Part shown: piece after piece, positions 8,149-17,955 of the stretch
Numbering within the stretch: the stretch's first letter is position 1
Layout of the letters: each line of letters starts with the position of its first letter
NCBI GenBank assembly: GCA_017525505.1
Contig: JAFXSR010000017.1
Coordinates: 1 to 64,000, forward strand
Length of the DNA stretch: 64,000 nucleotides
From: Bacteroidales bacterium
GTDB lineage: Bacteria; Bacteroidota; Bacteroidia; Bacteroidales; WCHB1-69
Direction: 5' to 3'
Position numbers and translations under genes: made by a program
Notes under the pieces: generated by a model
What the model was told of the DNA's origin: nothing
The model's database searches: none
Seen by the model: the letters and a program-made list of their open reading frames with translations, nothing else

Positions 8149-8328
8149 ATGAAAAAACAAACATTATACATTTTATTGTTAGCCGGAATAATTCTGTTGG
8201 CGGGATGTGCGCCGAAGGTGGTGGGCAAGCGCAAGCACAAGAAAATCCGTGACTGTGGATGCGAATTGCTGCAAAATCCATCTGTTGCTCATGATTCGCT
8301 GACGGTTTATTTTTCCGAAATCAAATAA
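8149..8328 (+). CDS. small lipoprotein (59 residues)
   Basis: The ATG at 8149 opens a 59-residue frame with a clear lipoprotein signal: Met-Lys-Lys, a hydrophobic core, and LLAGC with Cys20. A basic stretch follows (KVVGKRKHKKIRDCGC), then a short tail. Such tiny Lys-rich lipoproteins with a CGC pair are common in Bacteroidota and uncharacterised. I recognise no named family. It sits between purA and infC with palindromic repeats on both sides. A real gene is likely because of the signal peptide and lipobox. Confidence 0.65.
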   Translation: MKKQTLYILLLAGIILLAGCAPKVVGKRKHKKIRDCGCELLQNPSVAHDSLTVYFSEIK

Positions 8329-8355
8329 AACAGATTTTCAACATCCCGTATTCTT

Positions 8356-8383
8356 GTAGAGACGCAATGCATTGTGTCTCTAC
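8356..8383 (+). repeat. GTAGAGACG palindromic repeat, member 2
   Basis: Arms GTAGAGACGCAATG and CATTGTGTCTCTAC form a 14-bp stem with one G-T pair. It lies between the small lipoprotein and the infC promoter. Palindromes of this kind are widely scattered in Bacteroidota and cyanobacterial intergenic DNA. Confidence 0.75.
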
Positions 8384-8441
8384 GGAGACAAGTGAAAAAT
8401 AAAAATTATCAACATTCGATGCTTCGCATTGAAAAAAAGTG

Positions 8442-8449
8442 TATTTTTG
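8442..8449 (+). promoter_or_regulatory. -7 promoter box for infC-rpmI-rplT
   Basis: TATTTTTG overlaps the region just after the upstream in-frame ATG (8439), so that ATG would not be transcribed. The predicted start is near 8456. Confidence 0.6.
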
Positions 8450-8486
8450 CGCCCAATTTTTTAATACAAAAGATATTAACCAAAAG

Positions 8487-8504
8487 AAAGGAGAAAAGCT
8501 TATC
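8487..8504 (+). promoter_or_regulatory. Shine-Dalgarno AAAGGAG and ATC initiation codon of infC
   Basis: AAAGGAG (8487-8493) is unusually strong for this phylum. It stands 8 nt before an ATC codon (8502) in the IF-3 frame, with no ATG or GTG nearby. A non-AUG start is the known autoregulatory device of infC (AUU in E. coli). Confidence 0.65.
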
Positions 8505-9068
8505 GCAACGCAAGTCACAAATTCCGGTCCACGTCGTCCGCTTCCCAACAACAACAAGAAAAAGGAAGCTGCGCACCGTATTAACCAATACATCACCGCA
8601 CCCATTGTGCGTGTTGTAGGTGAAAACTTCGAGCCGAAAATCTGTTCCTTAAAGGAGGCTTTGGATTTGGCAGACCAGTTTGAATTGGATTTGGTGGAAA
8701 TCTCTCCCCAAGCCAATCCGCCTGTATGCAAAATCATGGATTACCAGAAATTCCTTTACGAGCAGAAGAAAAAACAGAAGGAGATCAAGCAGAAATCGGC
8801 CAAGATTGTCATCAAGGAAATCCGTTTGGGACCCCAGACCGATGACCATGATTTCGAATTCAAATGCAATCACGCCATCCGATTCCTGAAAGAAGGCTGC
8901 AAGGTGAAGGTCGATGTGTTTTTCAAAGGCCGTTCCATCGTTTACAAGGACCAAGGCGAGCTTATTCTGCTGAAATTCGCCCAGGCGGTGGAAGAATACG
9001 GCAAGCCAGAACAGATGCCCAAGTTGGAAGGTAAGCGCATGATTATCGTCATCAATCCGAAAAAATAA
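8502..9068 (+). CDS. infC: translation initiation factor IF-3
   Basis: This is IF-3, which binds the 30S subunit and discriminates against wrong initiation. The N-terminal domain signature HRINQYITAPIVRVVGENFEP is followed by the Lys-rich linker (EQKKKQKEIKQKS). The C-terminal domain reads IRLGPQTDDHDFEFK ... GCKVKVDVFFKGRS ... EGKRMIIVINPKK. The chosen start is the ATC at 8502 (188 residues), because the upstream ATG overlaps the promoter and only this codon has a good ribosome-binding site. It heads the conserved infC-rpmI-rplT operon. IF-3 is expected to repress its own atypical start codon. Confidence 0.93.
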   Translation: MATQVTNSGPRRPLPNNNKKKEAAHRINQYITAPIVRVVGENFEPKICSLKEALDLADQFELDLVEISPQANPPVCKIMDYQKFLYEQKKKQKEIKQKSAKIVIKEIRLGPQTDDHDFEFKCNHAIRFLKEGCKVKVDVFFKGRSIVYKDQGELILLKFAQAVEEYGKPEQMPKLEGKRMIIVINPKK

Positions 9069-9114
9069 GAGAATTGCAATTAACTCATAGATATTAACCT
9101 TAAAAATCAGAGAA

Positions 9115-9312
9115 ATGCCAAAAGTAAAAACCAAATCGGCCGCCAAGAAGAGATTCACTCTGACAGGTACCGGTAAAGTAAGAAGACACCACGCTTATCA
9201 CAGCCACATTCTTACTAAAAAAACAACAAAGAGAAAACGTAACCTGGCTTACAGCACCATCGCTGACAAAGTGAACGAACACACCATCAAGGAAATGTTG
9301 GGCCAGTGCTAA
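9115..9312 (+). CDS. rpmI: 50S ribosomal protein L35
   Basis: A 65-residue basic protein with the L35 pattern: [20 protein letters not shown], then [24 protein letters not shown]. It sits between infC and rplT, the invariant arrangement for this operon, 46 bp after infC. L35 is a structural component of the large ribosomal subunit. Its length is typical. Confidence 0.97.
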   Translation: MPKVKTKSAAKKRFTLTGTGKVRRHHAYHSHILTKKTTKRKRNLAYSTIADKVNEHTIKEMLGQC

Positions 9313-9396
9313 GAAAATTAAATTATTAACTTTACTATCAGCACAAAAAGAGTTTAGACAGCACTAAACCGCTGACGTAAAAAGAAAGGAGACTTT

Positions 9397-9741
9397 ATGC
9401 CAAGATCAGTAAATCATGTTGCTTCAAGAGCAAGAAGAAAAAAGATTTTGAACCGTACCAAAGGGTACTTCGGAAAGCGTAAAAACGTCTGGACCGTTGC
9501 CAAGAACACTTGGGAAAAAGGACAGCAGTATGCTTACCGCGACAGAAAAGCAAAAAAAGGTGCATTCAGAAGTTTGTGGATCACCCGTATCAATGCGGGC
9601 GTTCGCGCATACGGCCTGTCATACTCAGCATTCATGGGTATGCTTTCAAAGAAGGGCGTTGCCTTGAACCGCAAAGCTCTCGCCGACCTCGCAATGAACC
9701 ATCCCGAGGCATTCAAAGCTATTGTTGACTTAGTAAAATAA
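9397..9741 (+). CDS. rplT: 50S ribosomal protein L20
   Basis: A 114-residue protein with the L20 signature [36 protein letters not shown]-type N-terminus (visible from residue 1) and the C-terminal domain [23 protein letters not shown]. It binds 23S rRNA early in 50S assembly and in other bacteria represses this operon through the leader. The 84-nt gap before it contains AAAGGAG just upstream of the ATG, so translation is SD-led. An intrinsic terminator follows at 9782. Confidence 0.97.
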   Translation: MPRSVNHVASRARRKKILNRTKGYFGKRKNVWTVAKNTWEKGQQYAYRDRKAKKGAFRSLWITRINAGVRAYGLSYSAFMGMLSKKGVALNRKALADLAMNHPEAFKAIVDLVK

Positions 9742-9781
9742 GCATCAGCAACAACCATTATTAAGTAATTGAGTTTTTTGC

Positions 9782-9812
9782 AAAAAAGGGGCTTTTTCAA
9801 GCCCTTTTTTTT
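9782..9812 (+). terminator. intrinsic terminator of the infC operon
   Basis: GGGCTT/AAGCCC stem with an A-tract before and an 8-T tract after. It lies immediately upstream of the ruvA -7 box. Confidence 0.85.
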
Positions 9813-9813
9813 G

Positions 9814-9821
9814 TACCTTTG
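9814..9821 (+). promoter_or_regulatory. -7 promoter box for ruvA-sprA
   Basis: TACCTTTG lies 22 bp before the ruvA ATG at 9844 and abuts the upstream terminator. Confidence 0.6.
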
Positions 9822-9843
9822 CACCCTCATATTTTGGATAAAA

Positions 9844-10443
9844 ATGATTACAGGAATCAAAGGCAGAATCATCGAGAAAAACCCTGCGTACGTAGTGATA
9901 GAGACCGCTGGCGGTTTGGACTATCTGGTCAACATTTCGCTGGCAACTTACACCAAAATCCGCGAAATGGACGAGGTACGCCTGTTCACCCACTATGTCA
10001 TCAAAGAGGACGAACAGCAATTGTTCGGTTTTTTCGACGAGGAAGAGCGTTCTTTCTTCCGCCTGCTAATCACGGTCAACGGAATCGGAGTCAACACTGC
10101 CCGCCTGATTCTCTCCTCCATGTCGGTGCATGAACTACACAACGCCATCATCACCGAAAACGCCAAAGTATTGCAAGCCATCAAGGGTATCGGAGGCAAA
10201 ACCGCCCAGCGACTCATCATCGAACTCAAGGACAAAATCGGCAAAATGGCTCTCAGCGTCTCCCCCGAAACAGAAAAAAAACAGTTCTCAAACAATAATA
10301 ATACAAATGCTGCGTTATCAGCATTGGTGTCTTTAGGTTTTCCCAAGAATTCCGCAGAGGCCGTACTTGAAAAAATTATCAAAAATGAAGGATTGGACCT
10401 GTCGATTGAGGATCTCATCAAAAAGGCACTGAAACTGTTATAA
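9844..10443 (+). CDS. ruvA: Holliday junction branch migration protein RuvA
   Basis: The ATG at 9844 (MITGIKGRIIEKNPAYVVIE) gives 199 residues, the normal length. The upstream part of the open frame covers the promoter and terminator. Domain I has the OB-fold (GGLDYLVNIS). Domain II has two helix-hairpin-helix motifs (ITVNGIGVNTARLIL and IKGIGGKTAQRLIIELK). The C-terminal domain III (ALVSLGFPKNSAEAVLEKI) contacts RuvB. RuvA tetramers clamp Holliday junctions for branch migration. The gene precedes sprA by 15 bp, an arrangement known in T9SS-bearing Bacteroidota. Confidence 0.96.
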   Translation: MITGIKGRIIEKNPAYVVIETAGGLDYLVNISLATYTKIREMDEVRLFTHYVIKEDEQQLFGFFDEEERSFFRLLITVNGIGVNTARLILSSMSVHELHNAIITENAKVLQAIKGIGGKTAQRLIIELKDKIGKMALSVSPETEKKQFSNNNNTNAALSALVSLGFPKNSAEAVLEKIIKNEGLDLSIEDLIKKALKLL

Positions 10444-10458
10444 AAGTTTGAAAGCATA

Positions 10459-13400
10459 GTGATCAATATAAAGAAAAGAACATATCGTTTTATCGCCGCC
10501 ATTACTGTCTTCGCGCTGTATTCCGCGGTATGGGCTATTCCCGCCCCGACAAGTCACTATTTTCCAGTGACCACTGAGGTTGAAGCACCCTCCCAGCCCG
10601 TCTCCGTCCAAGAGGTGGAGAATGACTACATAGTTCCCGAAATAGAAGTGGAGTTACCCGTTTTCCCCCCCGACACAGGCGACAAACCTATTATCGAGGT
10701 GCCCCAACCCGACAATAACCCGCTGAACGAGAATAACCCTTCCAGCCCGTTCCTGCTGCACAATCCCTCAGGAGTTGGCACACAAATACAGTACAATCCC
10801 AATACCAACAGCTACGACTTCCAATACATGACAGGCAACACGCCTTTCGGACCCGGTGGAGCAATGGATATCAACGAGTATATCAAATATGATCTTCGTC
10901 ACTCTATCAAAGACTATTGGAAGAGCAAGGGCGCAAGATATGCCGGAGGCCCCAATGCCCGAGGCAGCGGCCTTATTCCGCAAATCAAAGTCGGTGGCGA
11001 GATTTTCGAGTCCATATTCGGCAGCAACATCATCGACATCCGTCCCTCCGGTAGCGCCGAGCTGATTTTCGGTATCATCCACCAAAACAACAAGAACCCG
11101 AATCTTCCCGTCAAACAGCGAAGACGAACAGACTTCAACTTCGACGAAAATATCCAGCTGAACCTGGCCGCCAAAATCGGTGACAAAATCGAATTCAACC
11201 TGAATTACAACACCGAAGCCACCTTCGACTGGGAAGGCGAGGAATTGAAACTGAAATACGAGGGCAAAAAGGACGATATTCTTCAGCTGCTGGAGTTCGG
11301 TAATATCAACTTCCCCCTAAATAGCACGTTAATCACAGGTAGCCAAACCCTTTTCGGTGCCAAAACCGCATTGAAATTCGGCAACCTGACCATCACGGCT
11401 GTCGCATCCGAGAAACAATCCGAATCCAAAACCATTACCATCAGTGGTGGTGCCCAGAAAAATGAATTCTATTTCAGGGCAGACGAATACGATGAAAACA
11501 AGCACTTTTTCCTGGGACAATTCTTCCGTGACCATTACAACCAGTATCTGGAGACACTGCCTTTAGTGGGTTCTCCCATTGTGATTACCAAAATCGAAGT
11601 CTGGCGAACCACCATCGGCGCAGCCACGAATGAGAACCGAAACATCGTTGCTTTCACTGACTTAGGCGAAGCTTCTCCCAGCATGACCACCATCCATCGT
11701 AATGTCGAATATAACAAAGACTACCCCGACAACAGAATCAACAACCTGATATTGGGTTCTGACGCCTATTTGGACTCCACCCAACTGAGAGACATCTCCA
11801 CCGTAAGCAACTACCTCCGTACAAGAGGTATGGTTTCCGGCACAGATTTCGAAAAAGTGGAAAGCGCCCGTTTGTTGAATAGCTCGGAATATACCTTCAA
11901 CTCCAAACTTGGTTTTATCTCTCTGAATACCGCGCTGTCGGCCGACCAGGTGCTGGCAGTCGCCTTCCAATACACGGTGATTGGTGACGATCAGGTTTAC
12001 CAAGTAGGTGAATTCTCCAATGAAGTTGCCTCTCCCAACTGTATCAAAGTCAAGTTATTGAAGAGTACCAACCTCAACACAAAATCCCCCTTGTGGAACT
12101 TGATGATGAAAAATGTCTATAGTCTGTCGGCCTACCAAGTTTCAGAAAAAGACTTCAGACTGAACATTCTATTCACAGGCGACGATGAGGGTATTCCCAA
12201 CGGTTTCTTCAACAAAGGCTCCATGAAAGGTATTCCTTTGATCAGACTGGTAGGTTTGGACCGGTTGAATCAACAAAAAGACCCGAATCCTGATGGCATC
12301 TTTGACTTTATTGACGGAGCAGCCACCCTGGGTGGTACCATCAACGCCAGCAATGGTAAGATTTATTTTCCCACCGTGGAACCGTTCGGTAAAGATTTGC
12401 GAGCAGTGATTCCTGAACCTGAATATGCGGACAAATACGCTTTTGACTCTTTGTACACCATGACCAAAACCATGGCGCAGCAATACACCAGCAAAAACAA
12501 GTATTATATTGAAGGCTATTACTCCTCTACTTATGGTTCGGAATTCTCGCTGAACACTTTCAACGTTCCTGAAGGATCGGTGAAAGTGGTAGCCGGTGGT
12601 CTTACCTTGACTGAAAATGTTGACTACACCGTCAATTACAGCATGGGAACAGTCTCCATCATCAATGAAGGTGTATTGAATTCCGGCACCCCTATCACCA
12701 TCACAATGGAAGACAAAAACAACTTTGCTGTCACCAAACAGCGAATGTTGGGAACTACCTTGGACTACCGTTTCTCCGATAATTTCAACATTGGTGCCGC
12801 ACTTTTGAACCTTTACGAGAAACCATATACACAAAAGGTCAACTACGGAAACGAGCCCATCAACAACCTGATTTGGGGCATGAACATGTCATATCGCACA
12901 AAGGTGCCCTTTATCACAAAGTTGGTTGATTTCCTGCCTTTCCACAGCACTACCACCGAATCAAATTTCAATTTCGACGCTGAGTTCGCCCACTTTGTTC
13001 CGGGCCATTCCAGGGCAATCGGCAAAGAAGGAACCACTTATATCGATGACTTCGAATCCACCAAATCCACCGTGGACTTAAGATCCTTCTCCAACTGGGT
13101 ATTGGCATCCACCCCGCAAGGGCAGCCCAATCTCTTCCCGGAAGCCAACACCAATGTCAACGAAAGCGAACGCAGACAACTGGCATACGGCTACAACAGA
13201 GCAAAACTGGCATGGTATATCATCGACCCCCTGTTTTATAATAACAACAGCTACACACCGTCACACCTTACCAGGGACGACCTCTCGCTACCCTACTCCC
13301 GCGCGGTATATGAGCCCGAGTTATTTCCTTACAAAGAACGTGAAAGCACTGCCCAGTCCACCAATATCCCCGTTTTCAACTTGGCATTCTATCCTTCTGA

Positions 13401-16400
13401 AAGAGGTCCCTACAACTATGATGTTGACGGCAGCGAAGGCCTTTCACGAGGTATTAACGAAGACGGTAGCTTGAGAGATCCCAACACACGTTGGGGTGGT
13501 ATCATGAGGAAAATGGACAACACCGACTTCGAATCCTCCAACTACGAGTATATCGAATTCTGGATGATGGACCCCTTCATTGAAAATCCCACACACAGTG
13601 GAGGTAAGCTGTATTTCAACCTGGGTGACATCTCCGAAGACATCTTGCGTGACGGCAAGAAATTCTTTGAAAACGGAATGCCGGCAAACGGTTCAGACGA
13701 TGACGTGGAATACACTGTCTGGGGACGTGTTCCCACATCCCAGATGATTGTCAACGCTTTTGACAACAACACAGCCGCCCGACAGTACCAGGACATCGGT
13801 TATGACGGTTTAAGCACAGAACAAGAACGAGCTATCCGCGGCAACTATCTGGAACGCATCGCCAACATGTACGGCATTCAGTCACCGGCATACCAAAACG
13901 CATACGATGACCCGTCATCGGACAATTACCACTATTTCCGCGGAAGAGACTATGACGAAGCACTGCTGAGCATTACCGAACGTTACCACTATTACAACAA
14001 TGCGGAAGGCAACTCTCCCACCGATGAGCAAAGTCCCGAATCATACCCCACTTCCGCCACTAGCTTGCCTAACCTTGAGGATGTCAACAACGACAACACC
14101 CTGAGTGACGAAGAAAAATATTATCAGTATGTCATTGATCTGGCTCCGGACAAAATGGTGGTTGGTCAGAATTACATCAACGACATTTATGAGGCCACTC
14201 CGGAAGCTCTTCCCAATGGCACTTCTCCCAAGACCAAATGGTATCAATTCCGTATTCCCATCAAGAACCCCGACAAGGTTGTGGGTGCCATTCAAGGTTT
14301 CAATTCCATCCGATTCCTGAGGGTTTTCATGAAAGACTTCTCTGAACCGATTATCTGTCGTCTGGCTACCTTCGAATTGGTGCGCGCAGACTGGCGTACA
14401 TACACCCAGCCCATTTATGAGGAGGGCGATTACGTTTCCGCCACCGGTGATGACAACACCTCTTTCTACGTAGGTACCATCAGTTATGAGGAAAACGCCA
14501 ACAGAACCCCTATCCCCTACGTGTTGCCTCCCGGCATTGAGCGTGAGCAAGGATATGGCGGCACCCAAGTATATCTCACTAACGAACAGGCACTCACCAT
14601 GAAAGTGGTGGACCTGGTAGATGGTGATGCGCGCAGCATATATAAAAGCACGGATTACGATCTTCGCCAGTTCAAGCGTCTGAAGATGTTCATTCACGCA
14701 GAAGATGTGTATTCATCGGGAGACCTCAAGAAGGGGGACGTTACCGTTTTCATCCGCTTGGGTAGCGACTTCAGCGACAATTATTATGAATACGAGATTC
14801 CTGTTGATATTACTCCGTGGGGAGTTGGTGCGGACACTACCCGGATATGGCCAGTGGCCAACCGCATGGACATTCTGCTAGATTCGCTGGTAGGCATCAA
14901 AATGGCACGTAATATTGCCGTCAGAAACGGTCAGCACGCCAGCAACCAAATACCATACTATTACTACCTTGCCGATGGCGCAAGAGTAACCATCATGGGT
15001 ATGCCTAATTTGGCAAAGGTCACCACCATCATGGTGGGTATCCGAAATCCCAAGAAACAACATATAGCGGATGGCGACGACATGCGTGAAAAATCAGTGG
15101 AAGTGTGGATTAACGAATTGAGACTGTGCGGTTTTGACAAGAAATCAGGCGTGGCCGCCCTTGCCAATATGCGTATCAACTTGGCAGATTTGGGCGACTT
15201 CTCCGTGTCCACCACTTATTCCTCCGCAGGCTACGGAAGTCTTGACCAATCTGTCACAGAATTGAAAAAAGAAGCGGTCACCACCCTTGACATCGCCACC
15301 AATATCGATGCCGGCAAGATGATTTTCCCCGACAAATGGAACGTGAAAATACCCGTTCATTATGACTATTCTCTGAATGTGGTCACCCCCGAATATAATC
15401 CGCTGAATCCCGACATAAAACTGAAGGACGACCTGAAGACCTACAACACCGCATACGAAAGGGATTCAATACGGAAAATGACCACCAGTCGCGTCGTACG
15501 CCACAATGTCAACCTGATGAACATCCGCAAGGAAAGAAATTATGACAAACCCATCAAAATCAGACCCTGGGATATAGAAAACTTTGACATCTCCTATTCC
15601 TACTCGCAGACCAAGAAAAGCGATGTGGATGTGGAAATGGACAACCAGTTCAACCATTTTGGCGAAATCGGCTACACATACAATAACAACCCTAAAAACA
15701 TTAGACCGTTCGCAAAATCCAAAGGGTTAAAATCCAAGTGGTTGCAACTAATCAAAGACTTCAACTTCAATCCGCTTCCGAAGGTTGTCACCATCAGAAC
15801 CTCCATTACCCGTGAATTGAACGCTTTCAAATACAGACCCAAGAGCCAAGGTAATATTGTGATTGACACCAGCTATATCAAAACATTCAACTGGGCGCGA
15901 AACTACGCCGTGAACTGGGATTTGGCTCAATCGCTCAAAATTGAGTACACCGCCAATGCAATGGCCCGTATTGACGAACCTGACGGGATGATTGACACGA
16001 AAGCGAAGAGGGATTCCGTGTGGAAAAGTTTCGGGAAGGGCGGACGTACCAATCATTTCTACCAGAGAGTGATGGCCTCCTGGCAGATTCCTATCAACAA
16101 ATTCCCCGTGTTCAACTGGCTCACCGCCAATATACGCTATACAGGCGACTACACTTATACGGGATCCACCTTGGCATTGGCCTATTTGGGCAACACTATC
16201 CAAAACTCAAACAGCTATCAGGGAACCGCTAATGCGAATCTTGTGACTTTATACAACAACATTCCGTACCTGAAGAAAATCAATCAGGGTCAGATCGGCA
16301 AAAGCAATAAAGACACCAAAAAGGACGATAAAAACAAGAAATCGAAAGACGGTGACAAAGGAAAGGACAATAACACAAAGAACAAAAAAGGCAAAGACAA

Positions 16401-17811
16401 GGGCAAAGACGGACGCGACACACTGAAAAATGATGTCAATGTCGGCAAGATTATTTTGGACGGAACGCTACGTTTCCTGATGCTCGTAAGAAATGTCTCC
16501 GTCAACTACACCCAAGGCAATGGCATGTTACTTCCTGGTTACATGTACTCACCAAACATTTTGGGTTTGAATGTGGCCTCCAAAGGCTCTCCTGGCTTCC
16601 TCTTTGTCTTCGGTGGACAACCAGACATTCAAACCATAGCTGCGGAGAGACGCTGGCTGACTACCGACTCCCTTATGAACTCCTCATTCCAAAGACGCCG
16701 CAACGAGACCTTTAACTATCGTGTAACCGTGGAACCGTTCAAGGATTTCCGCATCGATGTGACAGGAAACTGGACCAAGACAGAAAACTATACCGAATAC
16801 TTCAGAGCCTACGAAGACGGACATCTTGATCATTTCACACCCATGACCACAGGTAATTTCAGCATGACCTTTGTAGGACTTGCAACGTTCTTCCAAAAAG
16901 GAGACGCAGTGTTTGAACGTTTCCTGGAAGCACGTCATTACCTTGCGGAACAAGTGGCCTCCAACAACCCCAACTCACAAGGCATTGATCCTGAAACCGG
17001 ATATCCCGATGGTTACAACGGCATTGCCCAGGAAGTACTTACCAACGCATTTCTGTCGGCATACGGTGGTCGTAAAGTGGAGAAAATGAATGTCAAGAAT
17101 GTTTTCCCAAAATTCCCACTACCCAACTGGCGCTTGAGTTACAATGGCTTAACCAAAATCAAAGGTGTAAACAAGGTATTCCAGTCTTTCTCTATCAATC
17201 ACGCCTATACCTCAACATACTCTGTCGGTGGATTTACAACCAATTCATTATACCGGGAAGATGCCAATGGCAATTCTTTGGTCAAGAACACACTCGGAAA
17301 CTTCATTCCGAAATATGAGTTCTCACAAATCAGCATGTCCGAACAATTCGCACCTTTGATTGGTATCGACATGACTTTCAAGAACAGTTTGTTACTCAAA
17401 GTAGAATACAAACAGTCTCGTAACATTTCGTTGAGCTTTACCAACAACCAGATTACAGAAACAAGTTCTTCTGAACTTTCATGTTCAGCAGGTTATCGAT
17501 TCAAAGACATAAAGATCGGTTTCGTTTTCTCTGGCATGAAACGTCAAGTAGTCAGCGACTTGAATCTCACTGCTGGTTTCGGCATGAAAAAGAACTTGAC
17601 CACTTTGAGAAAAATTGTTGAACGCGAAAACCAAATTACTGCCGGTATGGTCACCATGACCATCAATGTGGCTGCCGACTACCAGATCAGTAGCCGCGTG
17701 GGACTGAAATTCTACTATGACCAAGTGATCAACCGACCGAAAATGAGTAACCAATACGATAACATGAACTTCGAAACAGGTATCAGTATAAGATTGATGC
17801 TGACCAATTAA
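10459..17811 (+). CDS. sprA: T9SS outer-membrane translocon SprA (Sov)
   Basis: At 2,450 residues this is the giant outer-membrane beta-barrel through which type IX secretion cargo passes. It starts at GTG (10459) with a signal peptide ending near AVWA. It contains repeated SprA-type motifs (for example RPSGSAELIFGIIHQNNKNPNLPVKQRR, partially quoted as IHQNNKNPNLPVKQRR near residue 205; IDDFESTKSTVDLRS near residue 860; SVEVWINELRLCGFD near residue 1540). The C-terminus is rich in beta strands and ends SIRLMLTN. A very hydrophilic Lys/Asp/Asn tract occupies about residues 1950-1990, unusual within a barrel protein. It is probably cotranscribed with ruvA. Confidence 0.95.
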   Translation: MINIKKRTYRFIAAITVFALYSAVWAIPAPTSHYFPVTTEVEAPSQPVSVQEVENDYIVPEIEVELPVFPPDTGDKPIIEVPQPDNNPLNENNPSSPFLLHNPSGVGTQIQYNPNTNSYDFQYMTGNTPFGPGGAMDINEYIKYDLRHSIKDYWKSKGARYAGGPNARGSGLIPQIKVGGEIFESIFGSNIIDIRPSGSAELIFGIIHQNNKNPNLPVKQRRRTDFNFDENIQLNLAAKIGDKIEFNLNYNTEATFDWEGEELKLKYEGKKDDILQLLEFGNINFPLNSTLITGSQTLFGAKTALKFGNLTITAVASEKQSESKTITISGGAQKNEFYFRADEYDENKHFFLGQFFRDHYNQYLETLPLVGSPIVITKIEVWRTTIGAATNENRNIVAFTDLGEASPSMTTIHRNVEYNKDYPDNRINNLILGSDAYLDSTQLRDISTVSNYLRTRGMVSGTDFEKVESARLLNSSEYTFNSKLGFISLNTALSADQVLAVAFQYTVIGDDQVYQVGEFSNEVASPNCIKVKLLKSTNLNTKSPLWNLMMKNVYSLSAYQVSEKDFRLNILFTGDDEGIPNGFFNKGSMKGIPLIRLVGLDRLNQQKDPNPDGIFDFIDGAATLGGTINASNGKIYFPTVEPFGKDLRAVIPEPEYADKYAFDSLYTMTKTMAQQYTSKNKYYIEGYYSSTYGSEFSLNTFNVPEGSVKVVAGGLTLTENVDYTVNYSMGTVSIINEGVLNSGTPITITMEDKNNFAVTKQRMLGTTLDYRFSDNFNIGAALLNLYEKPYTQKVNYGNEPINNLIWGMNMSYRTKVPFITKLVDFLPFHSTTTESNFNFDAEFAHFVPGHSRAIGKEGTTYIDDFESTKSTVDLRSFSNWVLASTPQGQPNLFPEANTNVNESERRQLAYGYNRAKLAWYIIDPLFYNNNSYTPSHLTRDDLSLPYSRAVYEPELFPYKERESTAQSTNIPVFNLAFYPSERGPYNYDVDGSEGLSRGINEDGSLRDPNTRWGGIMRKMDNTDFESSNYEYIEFWMMDPFIENPTHSGGKLYFNLGDISEDILRDGKKFFENGMPANGSDDDVEYTVWGRVPTSQMIVNAFDNNTAARQYQDIGYDGLSTEQERAIRGNYLERIANMYGIQSPAYQNAYDDPSSDNYHYFRGRDYDEALLSITERYHYYNNAEGNSPTDEQSPESYPTSATSLPNLEDVNNDNTLSDEEKYYQYVIDLAPDKMVVGQNYINDIYEATPEALPNGTSPKTKWYQFRIPIKNPDKVVGAIQGFNSIRFLRVFMKDFSEPIICRLATFELVRADWRTYTQPIYEEGDYVSATGDDNTSFYVGTISYEENANRTPIPYVLPPGIEREQGYGGTQVYLTNEQALTMKVVDLVDGDARSIYKSTDYDLRQFKRLKMFIHAEDVYSSGDLKKGDVTVFIRLGSDFSDNYYEYEIPVDITPWGVGADTTRIWPVANRMDILLDSLVGIKMARNIAVRNGQHASNQIPYYYYLADGARVTIMGMPNLAKVTTIMVGIRNPKKQHIADGDDMREKSVEVWINELRLCGFDKKSGVAALANMRINLADLGDFSVSTTYSSAGYGSLDQSVTELKKEAVTTLDIATNIDAGKMIFPDKWNVKIPVHYDYSLNVVTPEYNPLNPDIKLKDDLKTYNTAYERDSIRKMTTSRVVRHNVNLMNIRKERNYDKPIKIRPWDIENFDISYSYSQTKKSDVDVEMDNQFNHFGEIGYTYNNNPKNIRPFAKSKGLKSKWLQLIKDFNFNPLPKVVTIRTSITRELNAFKYRPKSQGNIVIDTSYIKTFNWARNYAVNWDLAQSLKIEYTANAMARIDEPDGMIDTKAKRDSVWKSFGKGGRTNHFYQRVMASWQIPINKFPVFNWLTANIRYTGDYTYTGSTLALAYLGNTIQNSNSYQGTANANLVTLYNNIPYLKKINQGQIGKSNKDTKKDDKNKKSKDGDKGKDNNTKNKKGKDKGKDGRDTLKNDVNVGKIILDGTLRFLMLVRNVSVNYTQGNGMLLPGYMYSPNILGLNVASKGSPGFLFVFGGQPDIQTIAAERRWLTTDSLMNSSFQRRRNETFNYRVTVEPFKDFRIDVTGNWTKTENYTEYFRAYEDGHLDHFTPMTTGNFSMTFVGLATFFQKGDAVFERFLEARHYLAEQVASNNPNSQGIDPETGYPDGYNGIAQEVLTNAFLSAYGGRKVEKMNVKNVFPKFPLPNWRLSYNGLTKIKGVNKVFQSFSINHAYTSTYSVGGFTTNSLYREDANGNSLVKNTLGNFIPKYEFSQISMSEQFAPLIGIDMTFKNSLLLKVEYKQSRNISLSFTNNQITETSSSELSCSAGYRFKDIKIGFVFSGMKRQVVSDLNLTAGFGMKKNLTTLRKIVERENQITAGMVTMTINVAADYQISSRVGLKFYYDQVINRPKMSNQYDNMNFETGISIRLMLTN

Positions 17812-17815
17812 TAAA

Positions 17816-17952
17816 CAGGAGGACACTCCCTGCACTCGTACGGGGAGACACTCATTGCGTTCGCTCATCAATACGAAAAAATTATTGCTTTAGAACTCAT
17901 AAAACAGCTTCAACATTTCAACAAATAAACGATTCAACAAATCAACAACAAT
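17816..17952 (+). repeat. degenerate GGGGAG hairpin units and CAAC-rich leader
   Basis: Just after sprA a CTCCC/GGGGAG pairing (17826-17846) is followed by a GGGGAG spacer unit with a GCG-TT-CGC mini-stem, a weak relative of the arrays at 35619 and 38268. From 17907 the leader of alaS consists of TTCAAC/TCAACAAAT words repeated every 9-10 bp. No promoter box was identified. Confidence 0.45.
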
Positions 17953-17955
17953 ACA

